From positions 1-64,000 of the forward strand of contig NZ_JASNNW010000005.1 in NCBI RefSeq assembly GCF_030165005.1: DNA of 64,000 nucleotides, read 5' to 3'. The DNA is from Blastococcus capsensis. Lineage in GTDB: Bacteria > Actinomycetota > Actinomycetes > Mycobacteriales > Geodermatophilaceae. A model generated the notes under the pieces. That model was not told the origin of the DNA and ran no database searches. It saw nothing but the letters and a program-made list of their open reading frames with translations. Positions 27,503-36,845 of the stretch are shown here, one piece after another. The stretch's first letter is position 1; every line of letters begins with the position of its first letter. Position numbers and translations under genes: made by a program.

Positions 27503-28090
27503 GTGATCATGGGTGCCGCCCTGCTGGTGCTCCTCGGCCTGGGGATGTTCGTCGCCGGCCTCCTGACCGGTGTCACCGCCTGGTACTGGGCCTGCGTGGG
27601 CGCCTGCGCCGCCGCGGCGGTGCTCATCCTCCTGGCCCGCCGATCGATGAGCCGTGCGCCGGCACGCGCGCCCGCCGGTGTCATGCCTGCGGACGCCGCC
27701 GGATCGGCCATCGCGCCCTCCGGGTCGGCCGCGGCGACCTCCGGGACGGCGCCGTCGGACGGTCGGGCCGGGACGACGGCGAACGGCGCGTCAGCTGCCT
27801 CGGCCGTCGGTGCACCCGATCCGGCGGCCCGGCCCGACGAGCCGGACGACCCGCCCGTGGAGGAGGTCGAGGTCACCGACCTGCTGCTGATCGTCGACCT
27901 CACCGATGAAGTGCTCGTCGTCGACGAGCAGCCGCGGTACCACGTCGCCGACTGCAGGTGGCTGCAGGGGCGCAGCACCATCCCGCTGCCGCTGGACGAG
28001 GCCCGGACCGACGGGTTCACCCCCTGCGGGGTGTGCCGGCCGGACCGCACCCTCGCCGCGCGTGCGCGAGCCCGGCGCCCGAGGAACTGA
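27503..28090 (+). CDS. membrane protein with C-terminal Cys/His motif
   Basis: 195 residues, family not recognised. One or two hydrophobic segments at about 3-47, then an Ala/Gly/Ser-rich linker (50-115) and an acidic stretch (DEPDDPPVEEVEV). The C-terminal ~60 residues contain YHVADCRWLQ, 23 residues, then GFTPCGVCRPD, an H-x3-C...C-x2-C pattern that could bind a metal. GTG 27503 lies exactly 7 bases after TACAGT (27490-27495), so the mRNA is probably leaderless; ATG 27509 is an alternative. Function unknown. Confidence 0.75.
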   Translation: MIMGAALLVLLGLGMFVAGLLTGVTAWYWACVGACAAAAVLILLARRSMSRAPARAPAGVMPADAAGSAIAPSGSAAATSGTAPSDGRAGTTANGASAASAVGAPDPAARPDEPDDPPVEEVEVTDLLLIVDLTDEVLVVDEQPRYHVADCRWLQGRSTIPLPLDEARTDGFTPCGVCRPDRTLAARARARRPRN

Positions 28091-28123
28091 CCGAGGCCCC
28101 CCTTCTCCAGCCGGCGCTGGGGC

Positions 28124-31100
28124 TCAGCGGGCGCGGGCGATCCAGAACCGGGAGCCTCCGGGGCCCTCGACGCCCTCGCCGGTGCCCGCGGTGCCGGCGT
28201 GCACCGTGCTGGCGAGGACCTCGCCGGCCCACTGCCCGGCGTGCTCGGTGAGCGCCTGCGCCATGGCGCCGTCGGCGGTCCACGACAACTCGATCCGGTC
28301 ACTCACCTCCAGGCCGCTGTTCTTGCGGGCCTCCTGGACCAGGCGCACGGCCTCGCGCACCAGGCCGGCCCGCTCCAGCTCCGGCGTGAGCGTCAGGTCC
28401 AGCGCCACGGTGAGGCCGCCGGCGCTGGCCACGGTCCAGCCCTCCCGAGGCGTTTCCGTGACGATCAGGTCGCCGTCGGCCAGCGGCACCGGCGTGCCGT
28501 CGACCTCGACGGCGGCGGTGCCGGCCCGGTAGGCGGAGACCAGTGTGGGCGCGTCGGCGGCGGCGACGGCCTTCGCCACCGCCTGCACCTGCTTGCCCAG
28601 CCGTCGGCCGACCGCGCGGAAGTCGACCTTGAGGCTGACGTCGACCAGGTCGCCGCCCACGGCCGCGAGCTCCAGGACCTCGGCCACGTTGAGTTCGTCG
28701 GCCACCTCGGCGACGAGATCGCGGGGGAGCGTCGACCAGTTCGGCGCGGCGACCACGGACCGGGCCAGCGGCTGACGGGTCCGGACCTTGGCGGAGGTGC
28801 GGGCCGAGCGGCCCAGCTCCACCAGCCGGCGCACCAGCGCCATCTGCTCGACCAGCTGGTCGTCGAGTGCCGACTCGTCGACCCGCGGCCACGAGGCCAG
28901 GTGCACCGAGTCCACCGCCGGGTCGGCCAGGCCGGGGACGACCGCGCGTGCCCAGACCTCGTCGGTGACGAAAGGCGTGAAGGGCGCCATCAGCCGGGTC
29001 AGCCCGTCGAGCACCTCGTGCAGCGTGCCCAGCGCCGACGGGTCGCCGTCCCAGAACCGGCGGCGGGACCGCCGCACGTACCAGTTGGACAGGTCGTCGA
29101 CGAACTGCGCGAGCAGCCGGCCGGCGCCCTGGGTGTCGAACCGCTCCAGCGCAGCGGTGACGTCGCGCGTGACCGCGGCGAGCCCGGCCAGGGCCCACCG
29201 GTCCAGCAGGGGCCGCTCGTCGTGCGCGGGCGCCGGTGCCGTGGCCGGGTCCCAGCCGTTGGTCTCGGCGTAGAGGGTGAAGAAGCTGGCGGTGTTCCAG
29301 TAGGTGAGGAGTACCTTCCGCACGACCTCGGACAGCGTCTCGTGACCCACCCGGCGGGCCGACCACGGCGACCCGCCGGCGAGCATGAACCAGCGGACGG
29401 CGTCCGCGCCGTGCCGGTCCATCAGCGGGATCGGCTCGAGGATGTTGCCCAGGTGCTTGCTCATCTTCCGGCCGTCCTCGGCCAGGATGTGCCCCAGGCA
29501 CAGCACGTTCTCGTAGGAGCTCTTCTCGAACACCAGCGTGCCCACGGCCATCAGGGTGTAGAACCAGCCGCGGGTCTGGTCGATCGCCTCGGCGATGAAC
29601 TGCGCCGGGTAGGCCGCCTCGAACTGCTCCTGGTTGCGGTGCGGCGCCCCCCACTGGGCGAAGGGCATCGAGCCGGAGTCGTACCAGGCGTCGATGACCT
29701 GCCGGACCCGCCGGTAGGTGCCGTCCTCACCGGGCACCGTGAAGGTGACGTCGTCGATGTAGGGCCGGTGCGGGTCGAGATCGGACAGATCGGTGCCTGC
29801 GAGCTCGGACAGCTCGGCCAGCGAGCCGACCGCGATGATCCGGCTCGGGTCGGCGCCGTTGCGCCAGATCGGCAGGGGAGTACCCCAGTACCGGTCCCGC
29901 GACAGCGCCCAGTCGACGTTGTTGTGCAGCCAGTCGCCGTAGCGGCCGGTCTTGATGCTCTCCGGGTGCCAGTTGGTCTTCTCGTTCTCGGCCAGCAGCT
30001 GGTCCTTGATGGCGCTGGTCCGGATGTACCAGGACGGCTGGGCGTAGTACATCAGCGGCGTGTGGCAGCGCCAGCAGTGCGGGTAGCTGTGCTCGTACCG
30101 GATCTCGCGGAAGAGCACCCCGCGGGCTTTCAGGTCCTCGACCAGCGCGGGGTCCGCCGCCTTGAAGAAGTGCCCTCCCACCAGCGGGATCTCGGCCAGG
30201 AAGTGGCCCGTGCCGTCGATCGGGTTCACCACGGGCAGGCCGTAGCCGCGGCAGACGGCGAGGTCGTCGGCGCCGAAGGCGGGGGACTGGTGCACCAGTC
30301 CGGTGCCGTCGTCGGTGGTGACGTAGTCGGCCAGTACGACGAAGTGGGCGTCGCCCTCCGGGAAGTCGACCAGCTCGAACGGCCGCCGGTAGTGGGTGCG
30401 CTCCCAGTCGCGCCCGGGCGCCCGGCCGAGCACGTCGGCGTCCTCACCCAGGACGGCGGCCAGCAGCGGCTCGGCCACGACCACCGGGACGTCGTCGGAG
30501 CCGGCGGCGCGGGCGACGACGTAGCTGACGTCGGGGTGCACGGCGACGGCGGTGTTGCTGGGCACGGTCCACGGGGTCGTCGTCCAGACCAGCAGGTCTG
30601 CCTTCCCGGCCCACTCGCCGTCGAGGATCGGCAGCCGCACGTACACCGAGGGGTCGGTGATCGTCTCGTAGCCCTGGGCGACCTCGTGGTCGGAGAGCCC
30701 CGTGCCGCAGCGCGGACAGTAGGGCGCGACCCGGTGGTCCTCGACCAGCAGCCCCTTCTCGAAGACCTGCTTGAGCGACCACCAGACGCTCTCGATGTAG
30801 GCGGGGTCCATCGTCCAGTAGGCGGTGGACATGTCGACCCAGTAGCCCATCCGGTGGGTGAGCTCGGTGAACGCGTCGACGTGCCGCTCCACCGACGCCC
30901 GGCACCGCGCGTTGAACTCGGCGATGCCGAACCGCTCGATGTCGGGCTTGCCGGCGAAGCCGAGTTCCTGCTCCACCGCGATCTCCACGGGCAGGCCGTG
31001 GCAGTCCCAGCCGGCCCGCCGCGGTACGGAGAACCCTTGCATGGTCTTGAACCGGGGGAAGACGTCCTTGAACGCCCGCGCCTCGATGTGGTGGGTGCCC

Positions 31101-31297
31101 GGCCGGCCGTTGGCGGTGGGCGGCCCCTCGTAGAAGGTCCACTGCGGGCGGCCGGCGGACTCCTGCAGCGACCGGTCGAAGACCTTGTCGGCCGCCCACC
31201 GTTCCAGGATGCGGTGCTCCAGGGCGGGCAGGTCGACCTGCGGGGGCAGCGCCCGGAAGGGGCTCTGGTGATCGGGCTGTGCGGCGGGGCTGCTCAC
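28124..31297 (-). CDS. ileS: isoleucyl-tRNA synthetase (eukaryote-like type)
   Basis: About 1057 residues. The class I HIGH region reads GRPGTHHIEARAFKDVFPRFKTM (about residues 48-70) and the KMSKS loop is DGRKMSKHLGN. Editing (CP1) and anticodon-binding domains follow. The eukaryote-like form is common in actinomycetes and is known to be less sensitive to mupirocin. I chose GTG 31297 (VSSPAAQPDHQ), 7 bases after GATGAT, over the tandem ATGs at 31309 and 31306. No T-box motif is seen upstream. The 3' end converges with the Cys/His-motif gene. Confidence 0.94.
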   Translation of the reverse strand: MSSPAAQPDHQSPFRALPPQVDLPALEHRILERWAADKVFDRSLQESAGRPQWTFYEGPPTANGRPGTHHIEARAFKDVFPRFKTMQGFSVPRRAGWDCHGLPVEIAVEQELGFAGKPDIERFGIAEFNARCRASVERHVDAFTELTHRMGYWVDMSTAYWTMDPAYIESVWWSLKQVFEKGLLVEDHRVAPYCPRCGTGLSDHEVAQGYETITDPSVYVRLPILDGEWAGKADLLVWTTTPWTVPSNTAVAVHPDVSYVVARAAGSDDVPVVVAEPLLAAVLGEDADVLGRAPGRDWERTHYRRPFELVDFPEGDAHFVVLADYVTTDDGTGLVHQSPAFGADDLAVCRGYGLPVVNPIDGTGHFLAEIPLVGGHFFKAADPALVEDLKARGVLFREIRYEHSYPHCWRCHTPLMYYAQPSWYIRTSAIKDQLLAENEKTNWHPESIKTGRYGDWLHNNVDWALSRDRYWGTPLPIWRNGADPSRIIAVGSLAELSELAGTDLSDLDPHRPYIDDVTFTVPGEDGTYRRVRQVIDAWYDSGSMPFAQWGAPHRNQEQFEAAYPAQFIAEAIDQTRGWFYTLMAVGTLVFEKSSYENVLCLGHILAEDGRKMSKHLGNILEPIPLMDRHGADAVRWFMLAGGSPWSARRVGHETLSEVVRKVLLTYWNTASFFTLYAETNGWDPATAPAPAHDERPLLDRWALAGLAAVTRDVTAALERFDTQGAGRLLAQFVDDLSNWYVRRSRRRFWDGDPSALGTLHEVLDGLTRLMAPFTPFVTDEVWARAVVPGLADPAVDSVHLASWPRVDESALDDQLVEQMALVRRLVELGRSARTSAKVRTRQPLARSVVAAPNWSTLPRDLVAEVADELNVAEVLELAAVGGDLVDVSLKVDFRAVGRRLGKQVQAVAKAVAAADAPTLVSAYRAGTAAVEVDGTPVPLADGDLIVTETPREGWTVASAGGLTVALDLTLTPELERAGLVREAVRLVQEARKNSGLEVSDRIELSWTADGAMAQALTEHAGQWAGEVLASTVHAGTAGTGEGVEGPGGSRFWIARAR

Positions 31298-31482
31298 GCC
31301 TTCCATCATCCCAGTCGTCGCGAACCAGGATTTCCCCCGGATCCCTGGCCCGGTCCCCAGCGAGTCGGGTGCCCAGCGCCACCACGACTGGCACGGCTGG
31401 GGGAGCGACGATCCTCCGCCCCCCGAGTGTTTCCGTTCGGACTCGGTCGCCGGGGTGGATTCGGCCGTGGAAAAGTCATGCC

Positions 31483-32289
31483 ATGGGCACCCCGACACCG
31501 GACGACGTCTTCATCGCGCCGCACCTCGAGTCCTCCGCGCTCCTGGTGATCGACACCCAGGTCGACTTCCTGGACGGAGGTGCCAGCCCGATCGCGGGCA
31601 CGACGGATCGGCTGCCCCAGATGACCCGCCTGGTTGCGGCGTACCGGTCGGCCCGTCGACCGATCGTGCACGTGATCCGGCTGTATGAAGGAGATGACGT
31701 CGACCTGGTCCGCCGCACCACCATCCAAGGTGGAGCGCCGATCGTGCGGCCCGGGTCGGCCGGTGCTCGGATCGCTCCCTCTCTGCTGCCCGACCCCGAC
31801 GTCGAGCTCGACGCCGCCGTCCTTCTCGCGGGCGGGCTGCAGGAGGTCGGGTCGAACGAGGTCGTGATGTGGAAGCCGCGGTGGAGTGCCTTCTACCGCA
31901 CCCCCCTCGATGACCACCTCGGGAACCTCGGGATCGATACCGTCGTCCTGGCCGGCTGCAACTTTCCGAACTGCCCGCGCGCCACGATCTTCGACGCCAG
32001 CGAGCGCGACTACCGAGTCGTCGTGGCTCAGGACGCAACGTCCCAGGTCACGCCCGATCGGCTCTCCGATGCCCTGCAGCTCGGCGTGTGTGCCATGTCC
32101 ACCGAGGCTGTGGTCGGTGAACTGGCCGCAACCCGTGGAGCGCCGGTTGCCGAGCTCCGGCCCGCTGGTGCTGGCCGGCGCGTCATCACATCCCAGGAGG
32201 AGGTCGCCGAACTAGCGGCAGCCGGCGTGCGGATCGACAAGCGTCAATTTCGGGCCGACCTCGACCAGGTGATCGACCAAGGACTGTGA
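31483..32289 (+). CDS. isochorismatase-like cysteine hydrolase
   Basis: 268 residues. The catalytic triad of the family is readable: Asp in LLVIDTQVDF (about residue 23), Lys in VMWKPRWSAFYRTPLDDHL (about 130) and Cys in VLAGCNFPNCPRATIFDASERDYRVVVAQDA (about 155). The substrate cannot be predicted; family members hydrolyse isochorismate, nicotinamide, N-carbamoyl compounds and others. ATG 31483 (MGTPTPDD) is the best start. It is divergent from ileS. The DNA after it holds tandem repeats. Confidence 0.85.
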   Translation: MGTPTPDDVFIAPHLESSALLVIDTQVDFLDGGASPIAGTTDRLPQMTRLVAAYRSARRPIVHVIRLYEGDDVDLVRRTTIQGGAPIVRPGSAGARIAPSLLPDPDVELDAAVLLAGGLQEVGSNEVVMWKPRWSAFYRTPLDDHLGNLGIDTVVLAGCNFPNCPRATIFDASERDYRVVVAQDATSQVTPDRLSDALQLGVCAMSTEAVVGELAATRGAPVAELRPAGAGRRVITSQEEVAELAAAGVRIDKRQFRADLDQVIDQGL

Positions 32290-32362
32290 CGTGAGATCCG
32301 GGCGGCTCGGCACCTCGGTCGCCGCCGCCGTCGGCGAAGGACGCGAGCCGCGAAGGCTCGGT

Positions 32363-32461
32363 CCGCGCAGCTGACCATCGTCCCTGCCGGTCGCCGCTTC
32401 CCGCGCAGCTGACCATCGTCCCTGCCGGTCGCCGCGTCCCGCGTCCCGCGTCCCGCGCTCC
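32363..32461. repeat. 35-bp direct repeat pair plus heptamer array
   Basis: A 35-base unit containing GCAGCTGACCATCGTCCC occurs at 32363-32397 and again unchanged at 32401-32435 (38-base period). A diverged third trace (GGCTGACCATCG) is near 32480. GCGTCCC is then repeated three times at 32434-32454, followed by the variant GCGCTCC (32455-32461). It lies between the hydrolase and antiporter genes. Role unknown. Confidence 0.8.
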
Positions 32462-32534
32462 GACGTGCCGCACCGACGCTGGCTGACCATCGAGGATCTG
32501 CCCTGCGGGAGACTGCTCCCATGAGGGGGCTCCG

Positions 32535-34046
32535 GTGAACACGACCGTCATCGTCGCCCTCGCCGTCGGGGCCCTCGTCGTCCTGCTGGCGGCGGTCGCG
32601 CTGCGGGTGGCCGACCGACTGGGCCTGCCGAGCCTGCTGCTGTACCTGGCGATCGGGGTGGTGCTCGGCGAGAGCGGTGTGGGCGTCGAGTTCGAGGACT
32701 ACTCGCTCGCCCAGACCCTGGGCGTGGCCGCCCTGCTGGTCATCCTCGCCGAGGGTGGCCTGACCACCCGGTGGGCCGACGTCCGCAGGGCGGTGGGCCC
32801 GGGCCTGACGCTGGCCACGGTCGGCGTCGTCGTCAGCATCGGTGTCACCGCGGCCGTGACCGTCTGGCTGCTCGGCTGGTCGTGGGGCTTCGCCCTGCTG
32901 GTGGCCGCTGTCATCAGCTCGACCGACGCCGCCGCGGTCTTCGCGACGCTGCGCCGGCTGCCCCTGCCGCGCCGGGTGGCCGCGTCGCTGGAGAGCGAGA
33001 GCGGGCTCAACGACGCGCCGGTGATCCTGCTGGTCGTCGTGCTCTCCGACGTCCTCACCGGCGGGGTGACCGGGCCCTGGTGGCTCGTGCCGGTCGAGGT
33101 GGTCACCCAGCTGGCCGGCGGGGCGGCGCTCGGGGTGGCCGTCGGGTTCGGCGGCGCGGAGCTGCTGCGGCGGGTCGCGCTCCCGCTGTCGGGCTTCTAC
33201 CCGCTGGCCACCCTCGCGCTGTGCGTGCTGGCCTTCGCCGGGGCGTCCCTGGCGCACACCTCCGGCTTCGTCGCCGTGTACCTATGCGGTCTGGTGCTCG
33301 GCAACGCCACGCTCCCGCACCGCTCCGCCAGCATCGGCTTCGCCGAGGGCATGGCCTCGCTGGCCCAGATCGGGCTGTTCGTGATGCTGGGCCTGCTGGT
33401 CTCGCCCTCGCGGCTACCCGAGGCGGTCGGTCCGGCTTTGCTCGTGGGCGGCGCGCTGCTGCTGCTGGCGCGGCCGCTGGCGGTCGTGGCCAGCCTCGGC
33501 TGGTTCCGCTTCCCGCTGCGCCAGCAGGTGTTCATGTCCTGGGCCGGTCTGCGCGGCGCCGTCCCGATCGTCGTGGCCACGTTCCCGCTGACCGCCCAGG
33601 TGCCCGGCGCCACCGTCGTCTTCGACACCGTCTTCGTGCTGGTCGTGGTGTTCACCCTCGTGCAGGGCTGGTCGCTGCCCTGGGTCGCCCGCCGGCTGGG
33701 CATTGCCGCACCGGTGGCGCCCCGCGAGATCCAGGTGGAGGCGGCGCCGCTGGAGGAGCTGGATGCCGAGCTGATGCAGATGACCGTGCCGGCCGGCTCC
33801 CGGCTGCACGGCGTCTACCTGCCGGAGCTGCGGCTGCCCGAGGACGCCGCGGTGGTGCTCATCGTCCGGGACGGCCGGTCGTTCGTGCCCGACGAGACGA
33901 CCCGGCTCATGCGCGGTGACCAGGCCCTGCTGGTGTCGGCGCGGGCCTCTCGCGAGGAGGCGGAGCGGCGGTTGCGGGCGGTGAGTCGCGCCGGTCGGCT
34001 GGCCAGCTGGCGGGGCGAGGCCGGTCGCCCGGACGACACCGACTGA
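32535..34046 (+). CDS. CPA-family K+(Na+)/H+ antiporter with TrkA-C domain
   Basis: 503 residues. About twelve spans (residues 5-390) carry LGESGVGVEF, the SSTDAAAVFATL motif and SESGLNDAPVILLVV, where the Asp of the ND pair should carry ions. A soluble TrkA-C-like domain (about 410-480, LMQMTVPAGSRLHGVYLPELRLPEDAAVVLIVRDG) follows, as in NhaP2/CvrA-type potassium/proton antiporters. GTG 32535 has an AGGGGG site. It probably serves potassium or pH homeostasis; ion choice is inferred. Confidence 0.88.
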   Translation: MNTTVIVALAVGALVVLLAAVALRVADRLGLPSLLLYLAIGVVLGESGVGVEFEDYSLAQTLGVAALLVILAEGGLTTRWADVRRAVGPGLTLATVGVVVSIGVTAAVTVWLLGWSWGFALLVAAVISSTDAAAVFATLRRLPLPRRVAASLESESGLNDAPVILLVVVLSDVLTGGVTGPWWLVPVEVVTQLAGGAALGVAVGFGGAELLRRVALPLSGFYPLATLALCVLAFAGASLAHTSGFVAVYLCGLVLGNATLPHRSASIGFAEGMASLAQIGLFVMLGLLVSPSRLPEAVGPALLVGGALLLLARPLAVVASLGWFRFPLRQQVFMSWAGLRGAVPIVVATFPLTAQVPGATVVFDTVFVLVVVFTLVQGWSLPWVARRLGIAAPVAPREIQVEAAPLEELDAELMQMTVPAGSRLHGVYLPELRLPEDAAVVLIVRDGRSFVPDETTRLMRGDQALLVSARASREEAERRLRAVSRAGRLASWRGEAGRPDDTD

Positions 34047-34111
34047 AGTCAGCGGGCGCGGTGCCGCCATGGCATCGTGATCGCCGAGGAACCACCCCCG
34101 GAGCGCCCACC

Positions 34112-35341
34112 ATGCGGTACCTCTTCCGACCCCCGGCCACCGACGCGACCGGTCTCCTCGCTCTGCCCTGGCACCAGCCGCTGGAGGAGTGGGACGACGA
34201 GCACCTGCTCGACGTCCCGCAGCGGGGCATCTCCCGGCACGTCGTCCGGTTCGTCGCCGTCGAGGGCCGGGTCTACGCGCTGAAGGAGATCGCCGAGCCC
34301 CTGGCCCGGCACGAGTACGCGCTGCTGGCTCAGTTCGAGGCGGAGGGCCTGCCGGCGGTCTCCGTGCTCGGCATCTGCGTCGACCGCCCGGGTGACCAGC
34401 AGGCCATCCTGGTGACCCGCTACCTCGAGTACTCGATGTCCTACCGCTGGCTGTTCTCGGGGCCGCAGGGTGAGCGCTCGGCCGAGCAGCTGCTCGACAC
34501 GATGGTCGTCCTCCTGGTGCGGCTGCACCTGGCCGGCATCTTCTGGGGCGACTGCTCGCTGTCCAACACCCTGTTCCGGCTGGACGCGGGCACCTTCGCC
34601 GCCTACCTGGTCGACGCCGAGACCGTCGAGCGCTACCCGAGCCTGACCCGGGGCCAGCGGGCGTACGACGTCGACCTCGCCCGCGAACGGGTCGGCGCCG
34701 AGCTGCTGGACCTGCAGTACGGCGGTCTGCTCCCGCCCGGGATCGACCCCCTCGAGGTGGCGGAGGGCCTCCCGCGGCGCTATGAGTCGCTGTGGGAGGA
34801 GGTGATCCGTGAGGAGGTCTTCCGCACCGACGAGCAGCGCTACCGGGTCGCCGAGCGCCTGCAGCGGCTCAACGAGCTGGGCTTCGACGTCGGCGAGGTC
34901 GAGCTGATCACCGCCGAGGACGGCACCCGGCTGCGCGTCGACACCCGGGTCGCCGAGCCCGGGCACAACCGTCGGGAGCTGTTCCGCCTCACCGGTCTGG
35001 AGGTGCAGGAGCGCCAGGCGCAGCGGCTGCTCAACGACGTCCGCGCGTTCCGCGCCTATCTGGAGCAGAAGACCGGCCGGCCGGTGCCCGAGAGCACCGC
35101 CGGCCACCAGTGGCTGGCCGAGGTCTACCAGCCGGTCGTCGACGCGATACCGCCGGAGCTCGCCGGGCGCCTCGCGCCCGCGGAGGTCTTCCACGAGGTG
35201 CTCGAGCACCGCTGGTTCCTCTCCGAACGGGCCGGCCGGGACGTCGGGACGACGAAGGCGGCACGGTCCTACTTCGTCACGGAGCTCCCCAAGACACCGC
35301 AGGAGCTCACGACCCCGTCGGTCATCGCCGGGCGGAAGTAG
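34112..35341 (+). CDS. DUF4032 protein with kinase-like fold
   Basis: 409 residues. The N-terminal half looks like a lipopolysaccharide-kinase or atypical protein-kinase fold: Lys in VYALKEIAEPLARHEY, a catalytic-loop-like WGDCSLSNTLF (Asp and Asn present), and AYLVDAETVE in place of DFG. The C-terminal half is the DUF4032 region (YESLWEEVIREEVF to the end). The substrate is unknown. ATG 34112 fits the conserved MRYLFRPP start better than ATG 34061. It probably has its own promoter after the antiporter. Confidence 0.82.
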   Translation: MRYLFRPPATDATGLLALPWHQPLEEWDDEHLLDVPQRGISRHVVRFVAVEGRVYALKEIAEPLARHEYALLAQFEAEGLPAVSVLGICVDRPGDQQAILVTRYLEYSMSYRWLFSGPQGERSAEQLLDTMVVLLVRLHLAGIFWGDCSLSNTLFRLDAGTFAAYLVDAETVERYPSLTRGQRAYDVDLARERVGAELLDLQYGGLLPPGIDPLEVAEGLPRRYESLWEEVIREEVFRTDEQRYRVAERLQRLNELGFDVGEVELITAEDGTRLRVDTRVAEPGHNRRELFRLTGLEVQERQAQRLLNDVRAFRAYLEQKTGRPVPESTAGHQWLAEVYQPVVDAIPPELAGRLAPAEVFHEVLEHRWFLSERAGRDVGTTKAARSYFVTELPKTPQELTTPSVIAGRK

Positions 35342-35413
35342 CGGCCGACCGTGCGGGGCATCGGCGTGTCGGTCTCGGTGCGGTCGCGTTTCCGTACCGG
35401 GCACCGCTTTGAA

Positions 35414-35442
35414 TTGACACCCTCTGTGTGCTGGATCACGCT
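35414..35442 (+). promoter_or_regulatory. lpqY promoter with Crp/GlxR-like site
   Basis: A perfect -35 TTGACA (35414-35419) has only a weak -10 (CACGCT, 35437-35442). Between them, TGTGTGCTGGATCACG (35425-35440) matches the actinobacterial Crp/GlxR consensus TGTGA-N2-T-N-G-N-TCACA except at two positions. A regulator bound there would cover the promoter. cAMP-dependent control is inferred. Confidence 0.5.
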
Positions 35443-35486
35443 CCTAGTACTGCGTTGATCACCAACGGGACGCGCCAACGGAGGCG

Positions 35487-36845
35487 ATGACTGTGCCGAG
35501 CGAGGCCGACGGACGATCCCGAGCGACGACAAGAGCCGGCCGAACACCGGCACGGTCCTCGCGCCGCCACCTCGCCGGTGGCGCCGCCGCGCTGTTGCTG
35601 GCATCCGGCCTCGCGGCCTGCGGCGGCGGCGGGAGCGACGTCCCGGTGCTCAACTGGTACACCAACCCGGACTCCGGCGGGCAGGCGGAGATCGCTGCCC
35701 GGTGCACCGATGCGGCTGACGGCCAGTACCGGATCGCGACGTCGGTACTGCCGCGGGAATCCTCCGCGCAGCGCGAGCAGCTGATCCGCCGCCTGGCTGC
35801 GAACGACTCCTCGATCGACATCATGAGCCTGGATCCGCCGTACATCCCCGAGTTCGCCGAGGCCGGCTTCCTCGCCCCGGTGCCTGAGGACGTGGCCGAG
35901 CGGGTCACCGAGGACACCGTCGAGAGCGCGATCGAGGGTTCCACCTGGGACGGTGAGCTGGTCGCCGTCCCGTTCTGGGCCAACACCCAGCTGCTCTGGT
36001 ACCGCGAATCCGTGGTCGAGGCCGCGGGACTGGACATGAGCGAGCCGGTGACCTGGGAACAGCTGGTCGAGGTCTCCCAGGAGCAGGACGTGCGGATGGG
36101 CGCTCAGGGCATCCGGGCCGAGGCGCTCACCGTGTGGCTGAACGCGCTCATCGAGTCGGCCGGCGGCTCGATCATCCAGGAGAACGCCGAGGACCCGGCC
36201 GACATCGAGCTCGGTCTGGCCACCGACGCGGCCGTGCGGGCTGCCGAGATCATGCACACCGTCGCCGAGAGCGGGCAGGTCTCGCCCGCCTTCTCGACCA
36301 CCGGCGAGGGCGAGAACGCCGTCGCCTTCGAGAGCGAGGACGCCGGCTTCATGGTCAACTGGCCCTTCGTGTGGCCGCAGGCCCTGGCCGGGGTCGAGGC
36401 CGGCACGCTCGACCCATCGGTCCCCGAGGACTACGGGTGGACCATCTACCCGCGGGTGGACGAGAACGAGCCGGCGGCGCCCCCCTACGGCGGGATCAAC
36501 CTCGGCATCGGGGCCTTCAGCGAGTACCCCGAGTTCGCCTACGAGGCGGCCGAGTGCATCGTCAGCGACGAGAACCAGGCCTACTACTTCATCACCAACG
36601 GCAACCCGGCGTCGTCGACCACGGTCTACGACGACCCCGAGGTGCTGGAGCTGTTCCCGATGGCCCCGGCAATCCGGGAGTCGTTGGAGATGGCCGCTCC
36701 GCGCCCGCAGACGCCGTACTACAACGAGGTGTCGGTGGGGATCCAGCGCACCTACCACCCGGTGACCTCGGTGGAGCCCGGAGCCACCGGTGAGGTGGCT
36801 GCGGCACTGATCAATGCCGTCCTGCGAGGGGAGCAACTGCTGTGA
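35487..36845 (+). CDS. lpqY: trehalose-type sugar-binding lipoprotein (LpqY-like)
   Basis: 452 residues. A basic start and hydrophobic segment end in a lipobox LASGLAAC (lipidated Cys45). The mature part resembles mycobacterial LpqY: LIRRLAANDSSIDIMSLD, NTQLLWYRESVVEAAG, LTVWLNALIESAGGSII, NWPFVWPQA and GGINLGIGAF. In mycobacteria LpqY-SugABC recovers trehalose released during mycolate transfer. Trehalose as substrate here is inferred from that similarity and from the neighbouring glucosidase. It overlaps sugA by 4 bases. Confidence 0.85.
   Translation: MTVPSEADGRSRATTRAGRTPARSSRRHLAGGAAALLLASGLAACGGGGSDVPVLNWYTNPDSGGQAEIAARCTDAADGQYRIATSVLPRESSAQREQLIRRLAANDSSIDIMSLDPPYIPEFAEAGFLAPVPEDVAERVTEDTVESAIEGSTWDGELVAVPFWANTQLLWYRESVVEAAGLDMSEPVTWEQLVEVSQEQDVRMGAQGIRAEALTVWLNALIESAGGSIIQENAEDPADIELGLATDAAVRAAEIMHTVAESGQVSPAFSTTGEGENAVAFESEDAGFMVNWPFVWPQALAGVEAGTLDPSVPEDYGWTIYPRVDENEPAAPPYGGINLGIGAFSEYPEFAYEAAECIVSDENQAYYFITNGNPASSTTVYDDPEVLELFPMAPAIRESLEMAAPRPQTPYYNEVSVGIQRTYHPVTSVEPGATGEVAAALINAVLRGEQLL

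Noticed and set aside
31298-31480. T-box riboswitch upstream of ileS
   Set aside because: I looked for the T-box core and specifier arrangement on the minus strand and found only GGTGG-like fragments without the consensus.
28199-31549. A 1116-codon open frame on the plus strand opposite ileS
   Set aside because: Shadow of ileS in GC-rich sequence; no recognisable domain.
32363-32435. CRISPR array
   Set aside because: Only two 35-base repeats with a 3-base gap, so there is no spacer; no cas genes in the window.
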